From contig BCKC01000001.1 in the NCBI GenBank assembly GCA_001600455.1, positions 7,323,418 to 7,387,417 on the forward strand: a stretch of 64,000 bases of DNA, written 5' to 3'. How positions within the stretch are numbered: position 1 is the stretch's first letter; each line of letters opens with the position of its first letter. Shown here piece after piece: positions 11,616 to 22,937 of the stretch. Origin of the DNA: Endocalyx cinctus (taxonomy: Eukaryota; Ascomycota; Sordariomycetes; Amphisphaeriales; Apiosporaceae). The position numbers were made by a program, and so were the translations under genes. A model generated the notes under the pieces. The model was not told where the DNA came from. It saw nothing but the letters and a program-made list of their open reading frames with translations, and searched no databases.

Positions 11616-13574
11616 ATGGAAACTCCAGCTTCTCGAGACTCCGTGGATCTACCAACCGAGGCTCAACCGCTTCTTCCCAACCTCAGTCATACTAGCGGAA
11701 GGTTATCATCGTATGGTACTGACTGCTCCGCTAGCGACTCCGATGACTTAGGCAATGATTCCGACGACGAAGATGGTCATATGAAAGAATTCCGAGCCAA
11801 AAGACTTGAAGAAATCGGCGGATGGTGGAGTTATCTCAAGGGGTTCTCGATATTATGGCCGTATCTCGTCCCTCGCCACAATCGGAAAGTTCAGCTCTGC
11901 CTCGTTGTTAGCCTTCTATGCATGGCAGCGGAAAGAGCTTTGAATATACTGATTCCACGGCAGCTTGGTATTGTAGCCGACCAAGTTCTCGAAAAGAAAT
12001 CTCCGTATAGGGACCTACTCGTCTGGCTTTTACTGAGCATCCTTCAGTACGAATCTGGTATTGGTCTAATTCACGAATTGGTGAAAATTCCGATAAAACA
12101 ATTCTCGTACCGACAGATCACAAATAATGCCTTTGGCCATGTCATGAGCTTATCCATGGATTTTCACTCCGAAAAGGATTCGGCTGAAGTCATGAAGGCT
12201 ATTGAGCAAGGCGAGGCGTTGATGGAGTTAATGGATTCGGTTATCGTATACGTCCTTCCTACGATCCTGGACCTCTTCGTGGCTTTTGGTATTCTTTACC
12301 TGAAATTTGGAACCTACGCCGCGCTTGTTATGGTGATAGCCTCGATTGCTTTTGTTCTCTTGGAAGTTATGATGTCGAACTGGAACCTGAACAACAAGAG
12401 ACATTCCAAGAAAGCAGAACGGGAACAAGCGCGAGTGATGTATCAAGCAGTGCAGGGATGGCAAACTGTCTCATACTTTAACATGTTCGCATTTGAAAAG
12501 AACCGTTTTGGTACTGCCGTGGAGAAACTACTCGAAAAGAACAAAGATTGGAGTATTCGCGACACCTGGAGCCAGGCTGTTCTTCAACTGCTCGTTCCGG
12601 CCACGTTCTTCACTCTTTCTTGCGTGGTTCTTTACGAAATCACCCAGGGCAGAGCTTCCGCTGGAGACTTCGTCTTTCTCATCCAGTACTGGGAAAATCT
12701 TGTCTACCCGCTCAAGTACCTTTCCGACAATTACAAGTCGCTTATGTCCGATCTAGTTGGGGCTGAGCGTCTGCTCGAGCTCTTCCAAACAAAACCAGCC
12801 ATAGTAGACGACGAGCTCGCTTCGGAACTTGGGACTGTTAAGGGAAAAGTTGACTTCAAAAACGTCAGCTTTTCGTACGATAATGAAAAACTGATCCTTG
12901 ATAACATTGACCTTTCAGTCTTGCCAGGAGAGACAGTAGCGTTAGTGGGCGAGACAGGTGCCGGCAAGTCCTCGATCATGAAACTTCTTCTTCGGTTTTA
13001 CGACGTCACCAGCGGCAGCATCCAAGTTGACGGCTGCGATATACGATACGTAACTCTCGACTCGCTGCGTCGCGCCTTCGGCGTCGTTCCGCAAGACCCG
13101 ATGCTTTTTAACGGGACGATCTTGGAGAATCTCCGGTACGCCAACCCCGTAGCCACGGACGCGGAAATAGAAGCCGCCGCTCGCGCGGCCGCCGTCCACG
13201 ACAAGATCATGACGTTTCCGCGCGCGTATCAGACGGGCGTGGGCGAGAACGGAATGAAGCTTTCCGGCGGCGAGGTTCAGAGGTTGGCTATTGCCAGGGT
13301 GTTTTTGAAGAACCCGCGAATTCTTATACTTGACGAGGCGACTAGCGCTGTGGATACGCAGACGGAGTCGGAGATCCAGAGCGCCTTGGATCGATTAAGA
13401 GCTGGGAGGACGACCTTTATTATTGCGCACCGTCTATCGACCATAGTCGGAGCGGATCGGATTATCGTGTTGCACGAGGGTAGAATTGTGGAGAGTGGTT
13501 CTCATCACGAGTTGCTTCTACGAAACGGTAGGTATCAGAAGCTTTGGACCAAGCAGATAGCAGCTGCAGGGTAG
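11616..13574 (+). CDS. HMT1/ATM-type half ABC transporter (heavy metal or peptide-metal exporter)
   Basis: Single exon, 652 residues from the ATG at 11616. Residues 1-65 are soluble and acidic with Ser/Asp runs. A six-helix membrane domain follows (about 85-370). The ATPase domain holds Walker A GETGAGKSS (about residue 447), the Q-loop region VVPQDPMLFN, the ABC signature LSGGEVQR (about 549), Walker B ILILDEATS (about 568) and the H-loop IIAHRLSTI. Domain order TMD-NBD makes it a half transporter that must dimerise. The sequence style is that of the HMT1 branch, whose members move glutathione- or phytochelatin-bound metals into vacuoles; the substrate here is inferred. Classic HMT1 proteins carry an extra N-terminal block of helices (TMD0) that is not visible here. 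No intron is needed. Confidence 0.87.
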   Translation: METPASRDSVDLPTEAQPLLPNLSHTSGRLSSYGTDCSASDSDDLGNDSDDEDGHMKEFRAKRLEEIGGWWSYLKGFSILWPYLVPRHNRKVQLCLVVSLLCMAAERALNILIPRQLGIVADQVLEKKSPYRDLLVWLLLSILQYESGIGLIHELVKIPIKQFSYRQITNNAFGHVMSLSMDFHSEKDSAEVMKAIEQGEALMELMDSVIVYVLPTILDLFVAFGILYLKFGTYAALVMVIASIAFVLLEVMMSNWNLNNKRHSKKAEREQARVMYQAVQGWQTVSYFNMFAFEKNRFGTAVEKLLEKNKDWSIRDTWSQAVLQLLVPATFFTLSCVVLYEITQGRASAGDFVFLIQYWENLVYPLKYLSDNYKSLMSDLVGAERLLELFQTKPAIVDDELASELGTVKGKVDFKNVSFSYDNEKLILDNIDLSVLPGETVALVGETGAGKSSIMKLLLRFYDVTSGSIQVDGCDIRYVTLDSLRRAFGVVPQDPMLFNGTILENLRYANPVATDAEIEAAARAAAVHDKIMTFPRAYQTGVGENGMKLSGGEVQRLAIARVFLKNPRILILDEATSAVDTQTESEIQSALDRLRAGRTTFIIAHRLSTIVGADRIIVLHEGRIVESGSHHELLLRNGRYQKLWTKQIAAAG

Positions 13575-13963
13575 GATGGTCTCGGATGAATCTAATTATG
13601 AAACTTTTGAAATATAGCGTAACGAACAAGATAGAAGGTTTATTTGATTTTATTTTTCTTAATTTAAAACGGACAGGCATAGATACAGGAATTTTAACAA
13701 CCTATTTATTAGAGAGCCCACGTTAATTATAAGACGAAAGAATAGAACTGCGTATATTAAACTGAATGTGGATTGCGAATCGCTAGTTGAGTCTCTTTGT
13801 TTTAAACTTGAACAGTTTCAGGAGCTCGGAATCCTCAAATCTCAGTGAAAACTTTTCTCACCAAAAAGGAAATAATACGTCTTACATCAATTGAATTATA
13901 CAAAACAATTGTCCAGTTTCGTGACGAGTACAGTAGTTAATTACCCAGTTCAAACCTCAAGTC
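13575..13963. other. Convergent 3' flanks
   Basis: This 389 bp AT-rich spacer separates two convergent genes, the ABC transporter and the 2OG oxygenase. It should hold both 3' untranslated regions. No gene is seen. Confidence 0.6.
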
Positions 13964-15227
13964 TCAGACACCCGAATACAAACCGCCAATCAGCAGCGAT
14001 CTATCCTGCGACTTATAAGAAGCTTCGTACATGTTATTCTTCTTCTTATACCAATCCATGACGTTAATCAAGTTACCCTCACCGTCGACGATGTTCGTAT
14101 CGTCGCTTGGGCGCAGGAAATACGTGACCGAGTAGCGGTCCGCGTCAGGCAGAGGCAGGACCTGGTGCACGGCCGACTTGAGCCGGTCGTTGGTCAGGAA
14201 CCGCAAGGCGTCGGCGACGTTCACGATCGCGCATCCCGGACGCGGCTCGACCCACTGCCATTCTAGATTGTCCTTGTCGGCCGCGGATGACCGGGGGGAG
14301 AGCACTTGCAAGCCCCACTGCGGAGCGAAGACTAAAGTTAGCGTGCCGTAGTCGGTGTGCACTAATACTACGTGTTAGTAAATGACTTTTAAGATTTTAG
14401 AATACGCAAAGAATGAGAATGGTAAATTCAATATTGAAGATTTGAATTATTCTAGAAGCGTAGAAGCTTTTAGACACTCACTATTATGACCCACGTTACC
14501 CCCGCTCGCATCCATGGGGATGTAGTGGAGGCAGGCGAGAGCGCTTTTTGAAGGACAGTCAGCTCTATGGAACCGGTTGAGACTCTGCTCGCCTGTCAAA
14601 CCGAGAGCGTTGGAGATCCTATCTAGTAGCATCCGTGTTACGTATTGGCACTGGTCTTGGAAGTTCGAGAAGGTTTCATAGTTCTGCTTAACCACTGAAG
14701 AGAGACCCCATCGACCGGTCATCTCAAGTCTGCCAGTCTATAATTACAGGTTAAAATTCGCAGAATTTGGGAATGAAGTGATTCTTACTTACCTTTAGTA
14801 CCTCCCATCCATCCCTTCCTCCATGAGTACCAGCCTGGGAGCCGATGGGCTTGTATCTGTATTCGAAAATGGTCAGAAAGGGACGTTTGTAATTATCTTG
14901 TGATTATTGTATACAATTATTTTTCATAGTTGTTACATTACGTTTCACTCACCCATGAGATGCCATACTAATGGCAAGTTCCTTACGCTTCACAGCTGTA
15001 GGCAAAGCGAACCAATCTCTCATGGCCGAGTTTACTCCATCGAGGTTTTCCCACATGGTGTTTGAATAGTGGTCTGAAATATCGAGATAGAAGAAGCCGA
15101 CATTCTCACACGCCGACATCATTATCTTGACCTGCTCCGGGTCACGGTCTAGTATCTTAGAGAAGACGACAGTATCGAGCTGCGCTAACGGCTGATGGCC
15201 TGCTTTACCCGTCCCGTTGATTGTCAT
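13964..15227 (-). CDS. 2-oxoglutarate/Fe(II)-dependent oxygenase, isopenicillin-N-synthase-like family
   Basis: Four exons: 15227-14953, 14856-14793, 14737-14482 and 14361-13964. All junctions are GT-AG and the frame closes exactly at 330 residues. The N-terminal DIOX_N part contains MMSACENVGFFYLDISDHY. The C-terminal double-stranded beta-helix holds the iron ligands HTD (H200, D202) and H264 (SAVHQV), followed by the 2-oxoglutarate-binding R274-x-S276 (DRYSVTYFL). The enzyme is therefore expected to be active and cytosolic. The family hydroxylates, desaturates or cyclises small molecules, and the substrate cannot be read from sequence. Its neighbours (ABC and MFS transporters) do not define a pathway. 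No fault is seen in the reading frame. Confidence 0.9.
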
Positions 15228-17081
15228 GATGATGTTGAAATTGCTTTAATCACTTCAGTTTATTGGTGTATAGAATTTGACGTTTTAAGTCTTAACTTTT
15301 TTTCCTTGAAAAGAATACCGAATGGGAAAGGAAAAGGGGAAGAAGATAGGCAAGTGAGGCGATGTCTGCTATCTCTTTTCTCTCTACGTATATACGGGGG
15401 TCTATAGTTCACTTATAACAATGATAGTCCGTGATAATTGATTTACTTTGTAGCTCATGTCTCAGCGCCTTGTGTCTTCTACCTTATAATTTCTATTAAT
15501 ATCACCGAATATCCTAACTCCTGTTGTAATATCCTGCTATTTAGCGGCGACACCCGTGTTTCCGATAGCTAGTCCATTCCTTCGCCTTTAGGATCATAGA
15601 AAAACCGCGCACTCTTACTACTCACCGACTTCGATCGTCTCATCGTCCCATGGTCTGATTATAGGAGTAAGGACTGGTATATTGTACATGGACGAGGTTC
15701 AAAGTATATGTACATGGTGGCTTTATACAGCTTCCGCCATCACACATGACCCCATGTCATATAGACACGACACTTTGATTGGTACTTTTGTTTCAGGAGG
15801 CGAAGGTCTCGACTTCGACTTGATGGTTCTGCCAAGAGAAAAAGGATAAGAAAGTCCTGTTGGCTTACGTAGGATATGGGGGTATGGACCTTGGGAGAGA
15901 TTGTAGGTTAGTTTATGGTTTCACCGAAGACGGATAATTTATTGCATCTCATGTATAAGATAGCCTTGATATCACATCAAAGGACGTGGATCCTAGACAT
16001 GTGTTCTTACCCCCCCGGACTTTGATTAACGTCGAGCTGAAATTCAGAATATGTCGTGACACGGCACAGACAGGCGTATGACCCTTGCACATTTTAAGTA
16101 GCGAGGTTACTGGTATTAATTAAGGTTTAATTAAAGACAAGTTTCCGCCGTTTACAAGAAGATCCGAACTCCGAAATTAAAATCCGTGCCAGTCAACTTG
16201 AATATAGAAATGAAGAAGATTTAGTAATATTATACAAAGAAGTATACGGAGTAATCATCGACATCTTATCTCGCCACGTGCAGAGATATTGTATCCTGCA
16301 GCTTTCCCACTATAACCCATGTTCGAATATCCGACGGTATAGCGGAACACAGTTCTATGTACCCCATATCCTGCATGTATTATCTATCTTAATAGTATTA
16401 AGTACTGCTGGCTTTTTGTGTTCTAGAGTAGACTACCGAGTACTCCGTACTCCGTATATATTGCCAAGTAATCATATGTATTAACTAGCAAAGGAAGCTA
16501 GAGTGTTGCTTTTGAGGTACTTTGAAAAGAGTTAGAAATAGGTGCGGCTCTTTAGGTATACACTAACTAAGATCTTGTGACTTTAATAGGTAAAGCGTAA
16601 ATAGGGAAGAAAGATACACTATGTACTTTGTACACGGAATGGATAACAGCCGGATAGAATAATAGATTAAAGAGCCGTTTACCTTCATCCTTCTACCGAA
16701 TGCGGCCGCTTCTATAAGCTGGATACTTAATCCCTGCAGACGTAGGATTATATCCTGCAAGTATCCTGCAAGTTGGCACGGCGTTTACCGCATTTTATAC
16801 AGGCACAGTAATTAGCCAACTTTGGTTCAAAGCAGGTTAGTCAAGAAAGACTCCGAATTTGGGCATGAAGGAAGCAAAAAAAATTCCTCTCACAATTTCG
16901 TCAAGCTAACAATTTGCGTAACTCCTTCATTCAGCCTTCGCTCGACACAGAAACGTAAAGCGATTCGTGAATTGGAGCATGATTCTATCTTTTTTTTTTC
17001 CCACCCTCTTCTTCCCAAAGCCCTTTCTTTCATTCTTTCTCGCTATTTCCCATCTCACTTTACTTACGAGACATATCTAAA
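15228..17081. other. Intergenic stretch between divergent genes
   Basis: This 1.85 kb spacer lies between the oxygenase (leftward) and the MFS carrier (rightward), so it holds both promoters. I see no gene. At about 16434-16455 there is a tandem of GTACTCCGTA words related to the palindrome at 27227. Pyrimidine-rich tracts at about 16985-17060 precede the MFS start. Confidence 0.55.
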
Positions 17082-18859
17082 ATGACCGTAGAAGTACAAC
17101 AGTCTAGTTCAAGCTCAGACGAAAAAGGTGTAATCCCGTCCGCAACGACGACCCCAAGCCACTTTGTACCGGAGACCGAAGTTCCAAACAACGAAGTTCC
17201 AAATGACGAAGAAGATGATGACCTCCCTCCTCGAGATCACGGTAGAGCTGCTTGGACCTGCTTAGTTGCTACCTCAGTCATAGCTATGGCTACGTGGGGT
17301 GAGTGTGAAATTTGGCCCCCCTTTCTTGAATCGTACACTTAGATATTAATTCTTACAAATAAAAAGGTTTCGGTGCGAGTCAAGGTGTCTTTCGAGAATA
17401 TTATTTCAAGAACCCTCCTTTTGAAGGAAATCAGCTCGTCGCATCTATTGGCCTACTCGTCGTTGTAAGTAAAATACGGGGATTTGTCGTGACCTATTTC
17501 AAGGGGTAACGTGCTAACAATTTTTCAAATCACAAGGGAATTTTACAATCATCCTCGCCGTTTTTACTCAAACTCATCGGCTCTTACCCTCATATCAGAA
17601 TTTACATGATGTGGACTGGCATGGTCTTGATCGTGGCATCTACCATAGGTGCTGCTTTCTCAAAGACAGTGAGTATTCTGTTAACCACCACCCCGATATC
17701 GGGCGACGCAGATTATACTTACATTTTTTTTTTTTCAAAACCACAATAGGCCGTGCAAGTTATCATCACTCAAGGTCTTCTATACGGTCTCTCCGGAGGG
17801 CTTCTGTTCTCGCCATGCATAAGTTTTGTGGACGAGTGGTTTCTCAAGCGTCGCGGCCTTGCTAACGGCCTGTTGTAAGTTTTCCACACCAATTGCTGAA
17901 GAAGGTTTTGTAAGGTTGATTTATCTGCTTATACATTTGCTTACTGTAAACCTTGAGAAAAAAGTTTTGGGTCTCCCAACATCGCCTCCTCCGCTCTATC
18001 GCCCATATTCTCCGTGCTTCTCAAGCGCTTCGGCCCGCGCACCACGCTTCTCGGATGGGCCGTATTCACCGCCGTCGCCATCACGCTCGGTATCTTGTTC
18101 GTCCGTACCCGGCCCATGAGCAGAGCGGAAACCGAAGCGAGGGCGGCTCAACAGGCGCGGTCTTCGCTAAGGCCGTTCAAGAGTCCCCTCTTCTGGCTCT
18201 TCGTCGCGTCTTGGACCTTGCAGAGTTTATCCAATAATCTCCCCGCTAATTACCTTCCCAGCTACGCCGCTGACCTGGGGGTCTCGACCGAGAAGGCTGC
18301 CCTGCTCGTCACGTACCTCTCTTTGTCGGGTATAGTCGGCCAAGCGGCTCTCGGAGCTTTAACGTGAGTTGCATCACAGTTTTTTTTTTTTTTAATCTAA
18401 TAACTAATACATTACTAACTTCGCGATAAAATAAAAAGGGACGCGATCGGACCAATGGTACCGATGCTCCTCAGTACTCTCGTCAGCAGCTTCGCCGTCT
18501 TCGTGGTGTGGGGGTTGGGCAAGTACTACTGGAACATGGTGATCGTCTCGATCCTGTTCGGCGCCTTCGCCTTCAGCTTCGTCGTGCTGCGGAGCCACAT
18601 GGCGGCGCTCGTGGTCGGCGACGCCGAGCACCCGGCCGAGGAGCTCTTCGTGTCCGGTATCCTGCTCTTTACCAGGGGCATCATCGGCGTCGTGTCAGGC
18701 TTCATCGCCGCGGCGGTCCTGCGCAGCAGCGAGGACGTACCCGTCGGTTCCGGGTACGGCGCCGGTAAGTGGAGGCCTTTTATCGTGTTTCAGGGCGTGG
18801 TCATGACGGCTTCTACGATAGGCGCGTTGGGGCTGTTGAAGAAGAGGAGAAAATCTTAG
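17082..18859 (+). CDS. Monocarboxylate-transporter-like MFS permease
   Basis: Six exons (17082-17298, 17367-17464, 17537-17668, 17750-17874, 17965-18363, 18439-18859) join in frame to 463 residues. Residues 1-55 are a hydrophilic Ser/Glu/Asp-rich tail. Twelve hydrophobic segments follow, starting at AWTCLVATSVIAMATWG. The motif FGASQGVFREYY and the loop EWFLKRRGLANGLL with SPIFSVLLKRFGPR are typical of the fungal MCH/monocarboxylate porter group. Members sit in the plasma or vacuolar membrane and move organic acids, riboflavin or unknown solutes; the substrate here is not known. The fourth intron was placed by frame and by the AAAAAG acceptor at 17964. The small introns and clean frame suggest a functional gene. 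The last exon is noticeably GC-rich. Confidence 0.85.
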
Positions 18860-19227
18860 AGATAGAGAAGAAGAAAAAGTATTTCCTGAATTTTCGCATA
18901 AGGACATATAAGAACATATATACAAGGCTTTTAGACTATTTTCATTCTCAATTAGTTACGTACACGGTTCTCCTAAATAATCATACACTATAGAACATAC
19001 ACCATAGAATATACACCATAATCTATACAAAACACATTATACACTATAAAATTAGATATGTTACATGCAATTAATTTGAATTTCAATATCATACTTTTAA
19101 GCATACGCACACGAAGTGTATCATCAACAACGACTATAATTGAAATCAGCTTTAATAATAATAATTTTCCAGTTGCCTAATTTTATCTAATAGATTTTAT
19201 AACCAACAATTCAAAATGTCTTGTTAT
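18860..19227. other. Convergent 3' flanks
   Basis: AT-rich spacer between the MFS carrier and the cysteine dioxygenase locus, both ending here. It contains several imperfect repeats of the word ATACACCATA near 18990-19045. No gene is seen. Confidence 0.55.
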
Positions 19228-19933
19228 TCACAGCTCCGAAACAACAATACTCGAAGTGACCTCATCCTTCCCCTGCCGCGACAATTCCCCGCGCACAGAA
19301 TGATACTCGCAAGTCCTGATATGCGTCCTCTTCCCCGTCTGCGCATCGAAAACGTAGCACCCGTCTCTCACAATATTAGGCGGGGTGTACAAGTGTAAGG
19401 AGACGGCGAAGTCGCTTCCCTTATTCCACATCTTGTGAACGCCCAGGTCGTCGCTCATGTACGCCACTTGATTCTCGACGTACGTCGACTCGGCGATGAC
19501 CTGCATCTTTCCCCCTTCCTCTCTTTCTTCCGCGTTATAGTCGTCACTGCGGCCTGAAGGAAACCCGTACCGCGTCTCGGTGAGCTCGCCACTCAGGATC
19601 TTCATCAGGCAATGCGCGCTGCTGTGGCTATGTATCGGGCTGCCTTTTCCTGGGGTCCAAACTAGAATGAGCTGATAGAAGAATGTGTTCATCGTAAGTT
19701 AACTGAGTCTCTTTGGTAGGGGGAAAGCGTCGTAGTGCCAACAAAGAACACCTACCAAGTTGCTCTTGCCGTTCCCCTCGTCCACAAGGTTCCGGGTATA
19801 CCCCCAGGGCGAACCTACCCCATTCTCCCTCGTCGCTGTGGTATTCAAGCATTAAGTCGGTTAGTGCCTCGACGTCTACGTCGTCTGACGTTAGGCCACC
19901 GCAGCGTCCGAGAGCATCCTTTAAAGCGGCTAT
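19228..19933 (-). pseudogene. Cysteine dioxygenase (Cdo1-like), frame broken in the first half
   Basis: Two pieces, 19933-19756 and 19671-19228, are joined by an 84 bp GT-AG intron. The downstream piece has the Fe ligands in SPIHSHSSAHC (two His), the crosslink Cys in AHC, a third His in SLHLYTPP and the Tyr of the same segment, so the catalytic core is complete. The family adds O2 to cysteine to give cysteine sulfinate in the cytosol. The upstream piece starts IAALKDALGRCGGLTSDDVD and runs to EWGRFALG. The family continuation YTRNLVDEGNGKSNL is present straight after, but in another frame (near 19800, at a run of five G). A few residues usually found there are missing. No start codon in frame was found; an earlier short exon ending before 19934 is possible. 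It may be a pseudogene or an assembly error. Confidence 0.72.
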
Positions 19934-20263
19934 CTAACAGATGGGACTTCATTTGTAATTACCAAGCTATCTGTAATTAGGTACGAGTCCATATATACAG
20001 TAAAAGGATATCATGAAGTCTCTTGTTCCGCTGGTGGACCAAACTCCAATGGCCTAGGCCTACACCACCAATCAGATGGGTTGTACCTCCAAGCCCCATT
20101 CCCAAGAGCAAACCAGTACTTAATTAGATATGGTAGTGACCAATGAAGCATTGGAAAGGGATGCCCGCCCTCATAAGTTCTATCGGAACATCCATAGACA
20201 CATGGGAAAACGTCAGACTGTAATATGTCAGTTGATTCTAGCGAGGTTTGATGACTTGAGTTT
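19934..20263. other. Spacer between two minus-strand genes
   Basis: This 330 bp stretch is upstream of the cysteine dioxygenase locus and downstream of the hemerythrin-like gene. It should hold the missing 5' end and promoter of the former. An ATG near 20010 on the minus strand (MDS...) could be the start of a first exon, but no intron of normal length joins it. Confidence 0.4.
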
Positions 20264-20949
20264 TCATACTAGTATGCTGAGCTTCTGACGGAGGTTTCCT
20301 GACTCACTAGCCACTACATGGGCTCCGATCCAGACCTTCTTGTAGCCCTCGCTATCGAGACGGTCGAAACCCAAGAAAACATCAATTTCGGCGTAGAGAT
20401 GATCTGTGAGATGCTTGCTGAACGAATCAATGACCTCTTTCATACCACCAGCCCATTGATACTCGTCAGATCGCGTGACTGTTGCGTAAGCCAACAGTCT
20501 ATCCATGCCTTCCTGAAAGAGGCGATGTTGATGCCAAGGGCCCTCCAGCAAGTCAGGGTCTCCGCTGAACTTGGCCATCTCAGGGAATATATACGTTTCT
20601 TCAACATGGTGGTGGTGGTTCACCATCTTTACCCACATCTGCACAAAAGATAGGAGATCTTTTACATCTTTTGGCTTATAACCCTCGTTACCTGAGCTGG
20701 GCACGTTTGGCGCTTGAAGAAGAATGGCATTGAGCCCCCGTATTATCGCATTGTGGGCATGCGTCATGCCGGTGGCCGCTCTCACGTAAAAGTGGTTGGG
20801 ATTCTGAGCAAAACGTATGTCAGCGTAAATAATAATTCGATGGTGATTAGTTAAGCGAAACCCACACTTAACCCTGGGCGCTTTGATGGGGTTGCGATCA
20901 AAGGAAAAGGCCCATCAACCCATGGTGCATCCGACGGCTTTGTAGTCAT
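20264..20949 (-). CDS. Hemerythrin-like (HHE) cation-binding protein
   Basis: Two exons, 20949-20866 and 20803-20264, with a 62 bp intron holding CTAAC and CTGAC words, give 207 residues. Without the first exon the frame has no ATG, which supports the model. The protein is a single four-helix HHE domain. Metal-binding candidates are H in MTHAHN, the H-rich turn NHHHHVEE with its Glu, H in WHQHR, and H/D in SKHLTDHLYAE. Fungal members bind a di-iron centre and are linked to oxygen or nitric oxide sensing, though most are uncharacterised. It is probably soluble, with no signal peptide. The neighbour on the same strand is a cysteine dioxygenase locus, also an O2-using iron protein, but a shared job is only a guess. 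Confidence 0.82.
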
Positions 20950-22271
20950 GATTTGGTCCTATTAATTCTCAATGCAATGTAGGTAGAGAAAGTGAGCTTA
21001 TTGACGTCTAGCTAGAAAGCAGTATGGATGAAACCCGAAGTGAAATCAATTGGCACCGTTGGGATTTCGTAGTGCGGGGGTGATCTTGGACCCGTCTACG
21101 GTGGCATTATATTTGCAGCATTGCAGCCAACATGCTAATTATTTATTTCAGCAAGAGAAGTCTCATTCATGCACAGTTCTTCCAACCGGGAAACTATCCA
21201 TTAATCTTTTTGGATCAGTTTGTTGCTTTGGCCCCTCCGACAGTTTCTTATGAACGTAACCCCTTCCCACACATTAATGATGATCTTTCAATTTTTGAAG
21301 CATGTTTGCGGCGTAGTTATTTTTGGAATCTAGCCTGACCAGTGTAGGTTAGTTATTGCGTGCGTTCTGCGATTTTTTTTTTTTTTTTTTAACTTAAACT
21401 GAGTTTTCTCTCGCATGTACAATTAATCTGCGCATGCCTACCAACGTTCGGACCAATCATTATTACTACCAAGAATAATGTATCATCCTACGTGTCACAG
21501 CTATCACTGTTACATAGTGCAAAGTCGTCACGGAAAAGCTCGCCCTGTCGCCCAACTTCCCGGTGGAATCCTGCTGCCGCAGGCGGTCTTATCAGACGGG
21601 AAATCAAAGCCAGCCCTTCGACGTCAAGTCTTAAACCAGCTTCAAGTAAAGGTCAGCAAGGAATTTTAAGGACAGACGAGTATCAATTAGACAAATGCCC
21701 TATCACGAATGAGGCATTGACTTATGGTTACCATGACCCGACTACAGCGACGGGTAAAGGACTTGCTTATCCAGCGGGCAATATGTTAGTGGTATGACAG
21801 CTTCTGGAGACTCGCATTCACGTATTTATGATGGGAAAATTCTTTGATAAGACTTTAAACGGGAGATCAGAACTCGATATAATCATTGTTAATATCCTTT
21901 GGCACATATACTAGCTGCTCCCCCCCTCCACAGCCCTTGTTTATCCCTACTTAATTGTAGTCTTTTGCACCTAAGTAATCACGTATCATTATATAAATTG
22001 ACTTTTATTACTGCGTCTAAGAATATCCACTTTGCGTGAAGATGAATCTTTCGGAATCTGGAAGCTAGGACTTTGGATTTTATTAGCCTTGGGTCAATTT
22101 ACCATTTTATTAGATTACGAAGAAGTTTTGTTATAGTATGTAGGGTCGACTCTCGTGATACGTATTTATGGTTATATTCGTGGTCTATAACCCAGTTTAA
22201 TAAGATGAGAAATAAATACAGCGTACTCCAGCTGCTACTCTGAGGAACAACAGTAATGAATGTAACTAGGT
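20950..22271. other. Intergenic stretch, no clear gene
   Basis: This 1.3 kb spacer contains small open frames on the plus strand (21050-21338 and 21492-21797) with no start context, intron pattern or family motif that I can support. A run of about 18 T lies near 21373. The first few hundred bases are the hemerythrin-like gene's promoter. Confidence 0.5.
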
Positions 22272-22937
22272 TTAAAAGCCCCTCGGTCCCTTTTCTCTCA
22301 GGAAAGCCAACTCTTCTTCCGTGCTCTCGCGGTTTAAGGCCGCGTTACGGCCCGGAAAGCGGCCAAAGCGACGAATGACGTCAACGTGAACTTGCGCCAT
22401 ACCGAGGGCGCCGTCGAGAAGCTCGCGCATGGCGGAGCCAGGTTCGGCGCGCGCCGCCATGCCTTGGTACAGTCCGAGACAACCAACCTGAGCCAGCATA
22501 GACTCGGTGTGCATGATGGGCAAGTAAAAGAACATCTGGCGGTCCAAAGGGACACGACGATCGTCACCGCGCGCCACGGCGTCCAGCGCTACTTCTAAAG
22601 CCGCGTCTTCGGATGCGAACGCCGCCGGAGTGCCCCGATAAATATTACGAGGTAATTGGTCTAGTAGTATCAGCAACGCCAATGTTCCGTCCGGTGACCG
22701 AGTCCACCCGTCGAGGACACCCGTACGTGCCGCCTCCACAAGAGCTGTCCAAGGTTGGCATTCGGCGTCCACGGTTGGCGACGGTTTAAACCACTTGACC
22801 AACCCATCAGGGTGGTCAAACCAAAATGATAGCAGATGGACGATATTGGATGGATTGTCTGCTGGCGTAGCAGGCGCAACTTTGACCGATGTATCTGCTG
22901 TAATGGGTGATGGCGACTGGTTGGGCCTACTCGTCAT
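22272..22937 (-). CDS. DUF924 family protein
   Basis: Single exon, 221 residues. After a short Ser/Pro-rich lead, the sequence VHLLSFWFDHPDGLVKWF opens a DUF924 domain. This continues with the conserved LILLDQLPRNIYRGTPAAF block, DRQMFFYLPIMHTES and ends with RFGRFPGRNAALNRES. These blocks are the family's hallmarks. The fold is an all-helical TPR-like bundle of unknown biochemical role, found across bacteria and fungi. No signal peptide or membrane segment is seen, so it is likely cytosolic. The length is normal and the frame is intact. Its 5' flank (22938-24125) is AT-rich. Confidence 0.88.
   Translation of the reverse strand: MTSRPNQSPSPITADTSVKVAPATPADNPSNIVHLLSFWFDHPDGLVKWFKPSPTVDAECQPWTALVEAARTGVLDGWTRSPDGTLALLILLDQLPRNIYRGTPAAFASEDAALEVALDAVARGDDRRVPLDRQMFFYLPIMHTESMLAQVGCLGLYQGMAARAEPGSAMRELLDGALGMAQVHVDVIRRFGRFPGRNAALNRESTEEELAFLREKGPRGF

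Noticed and set aside
21492..21797. 101-residue open frame on the plus strand
   Set aside because: No homology text, no usable intron or start context; reads like random sequence.
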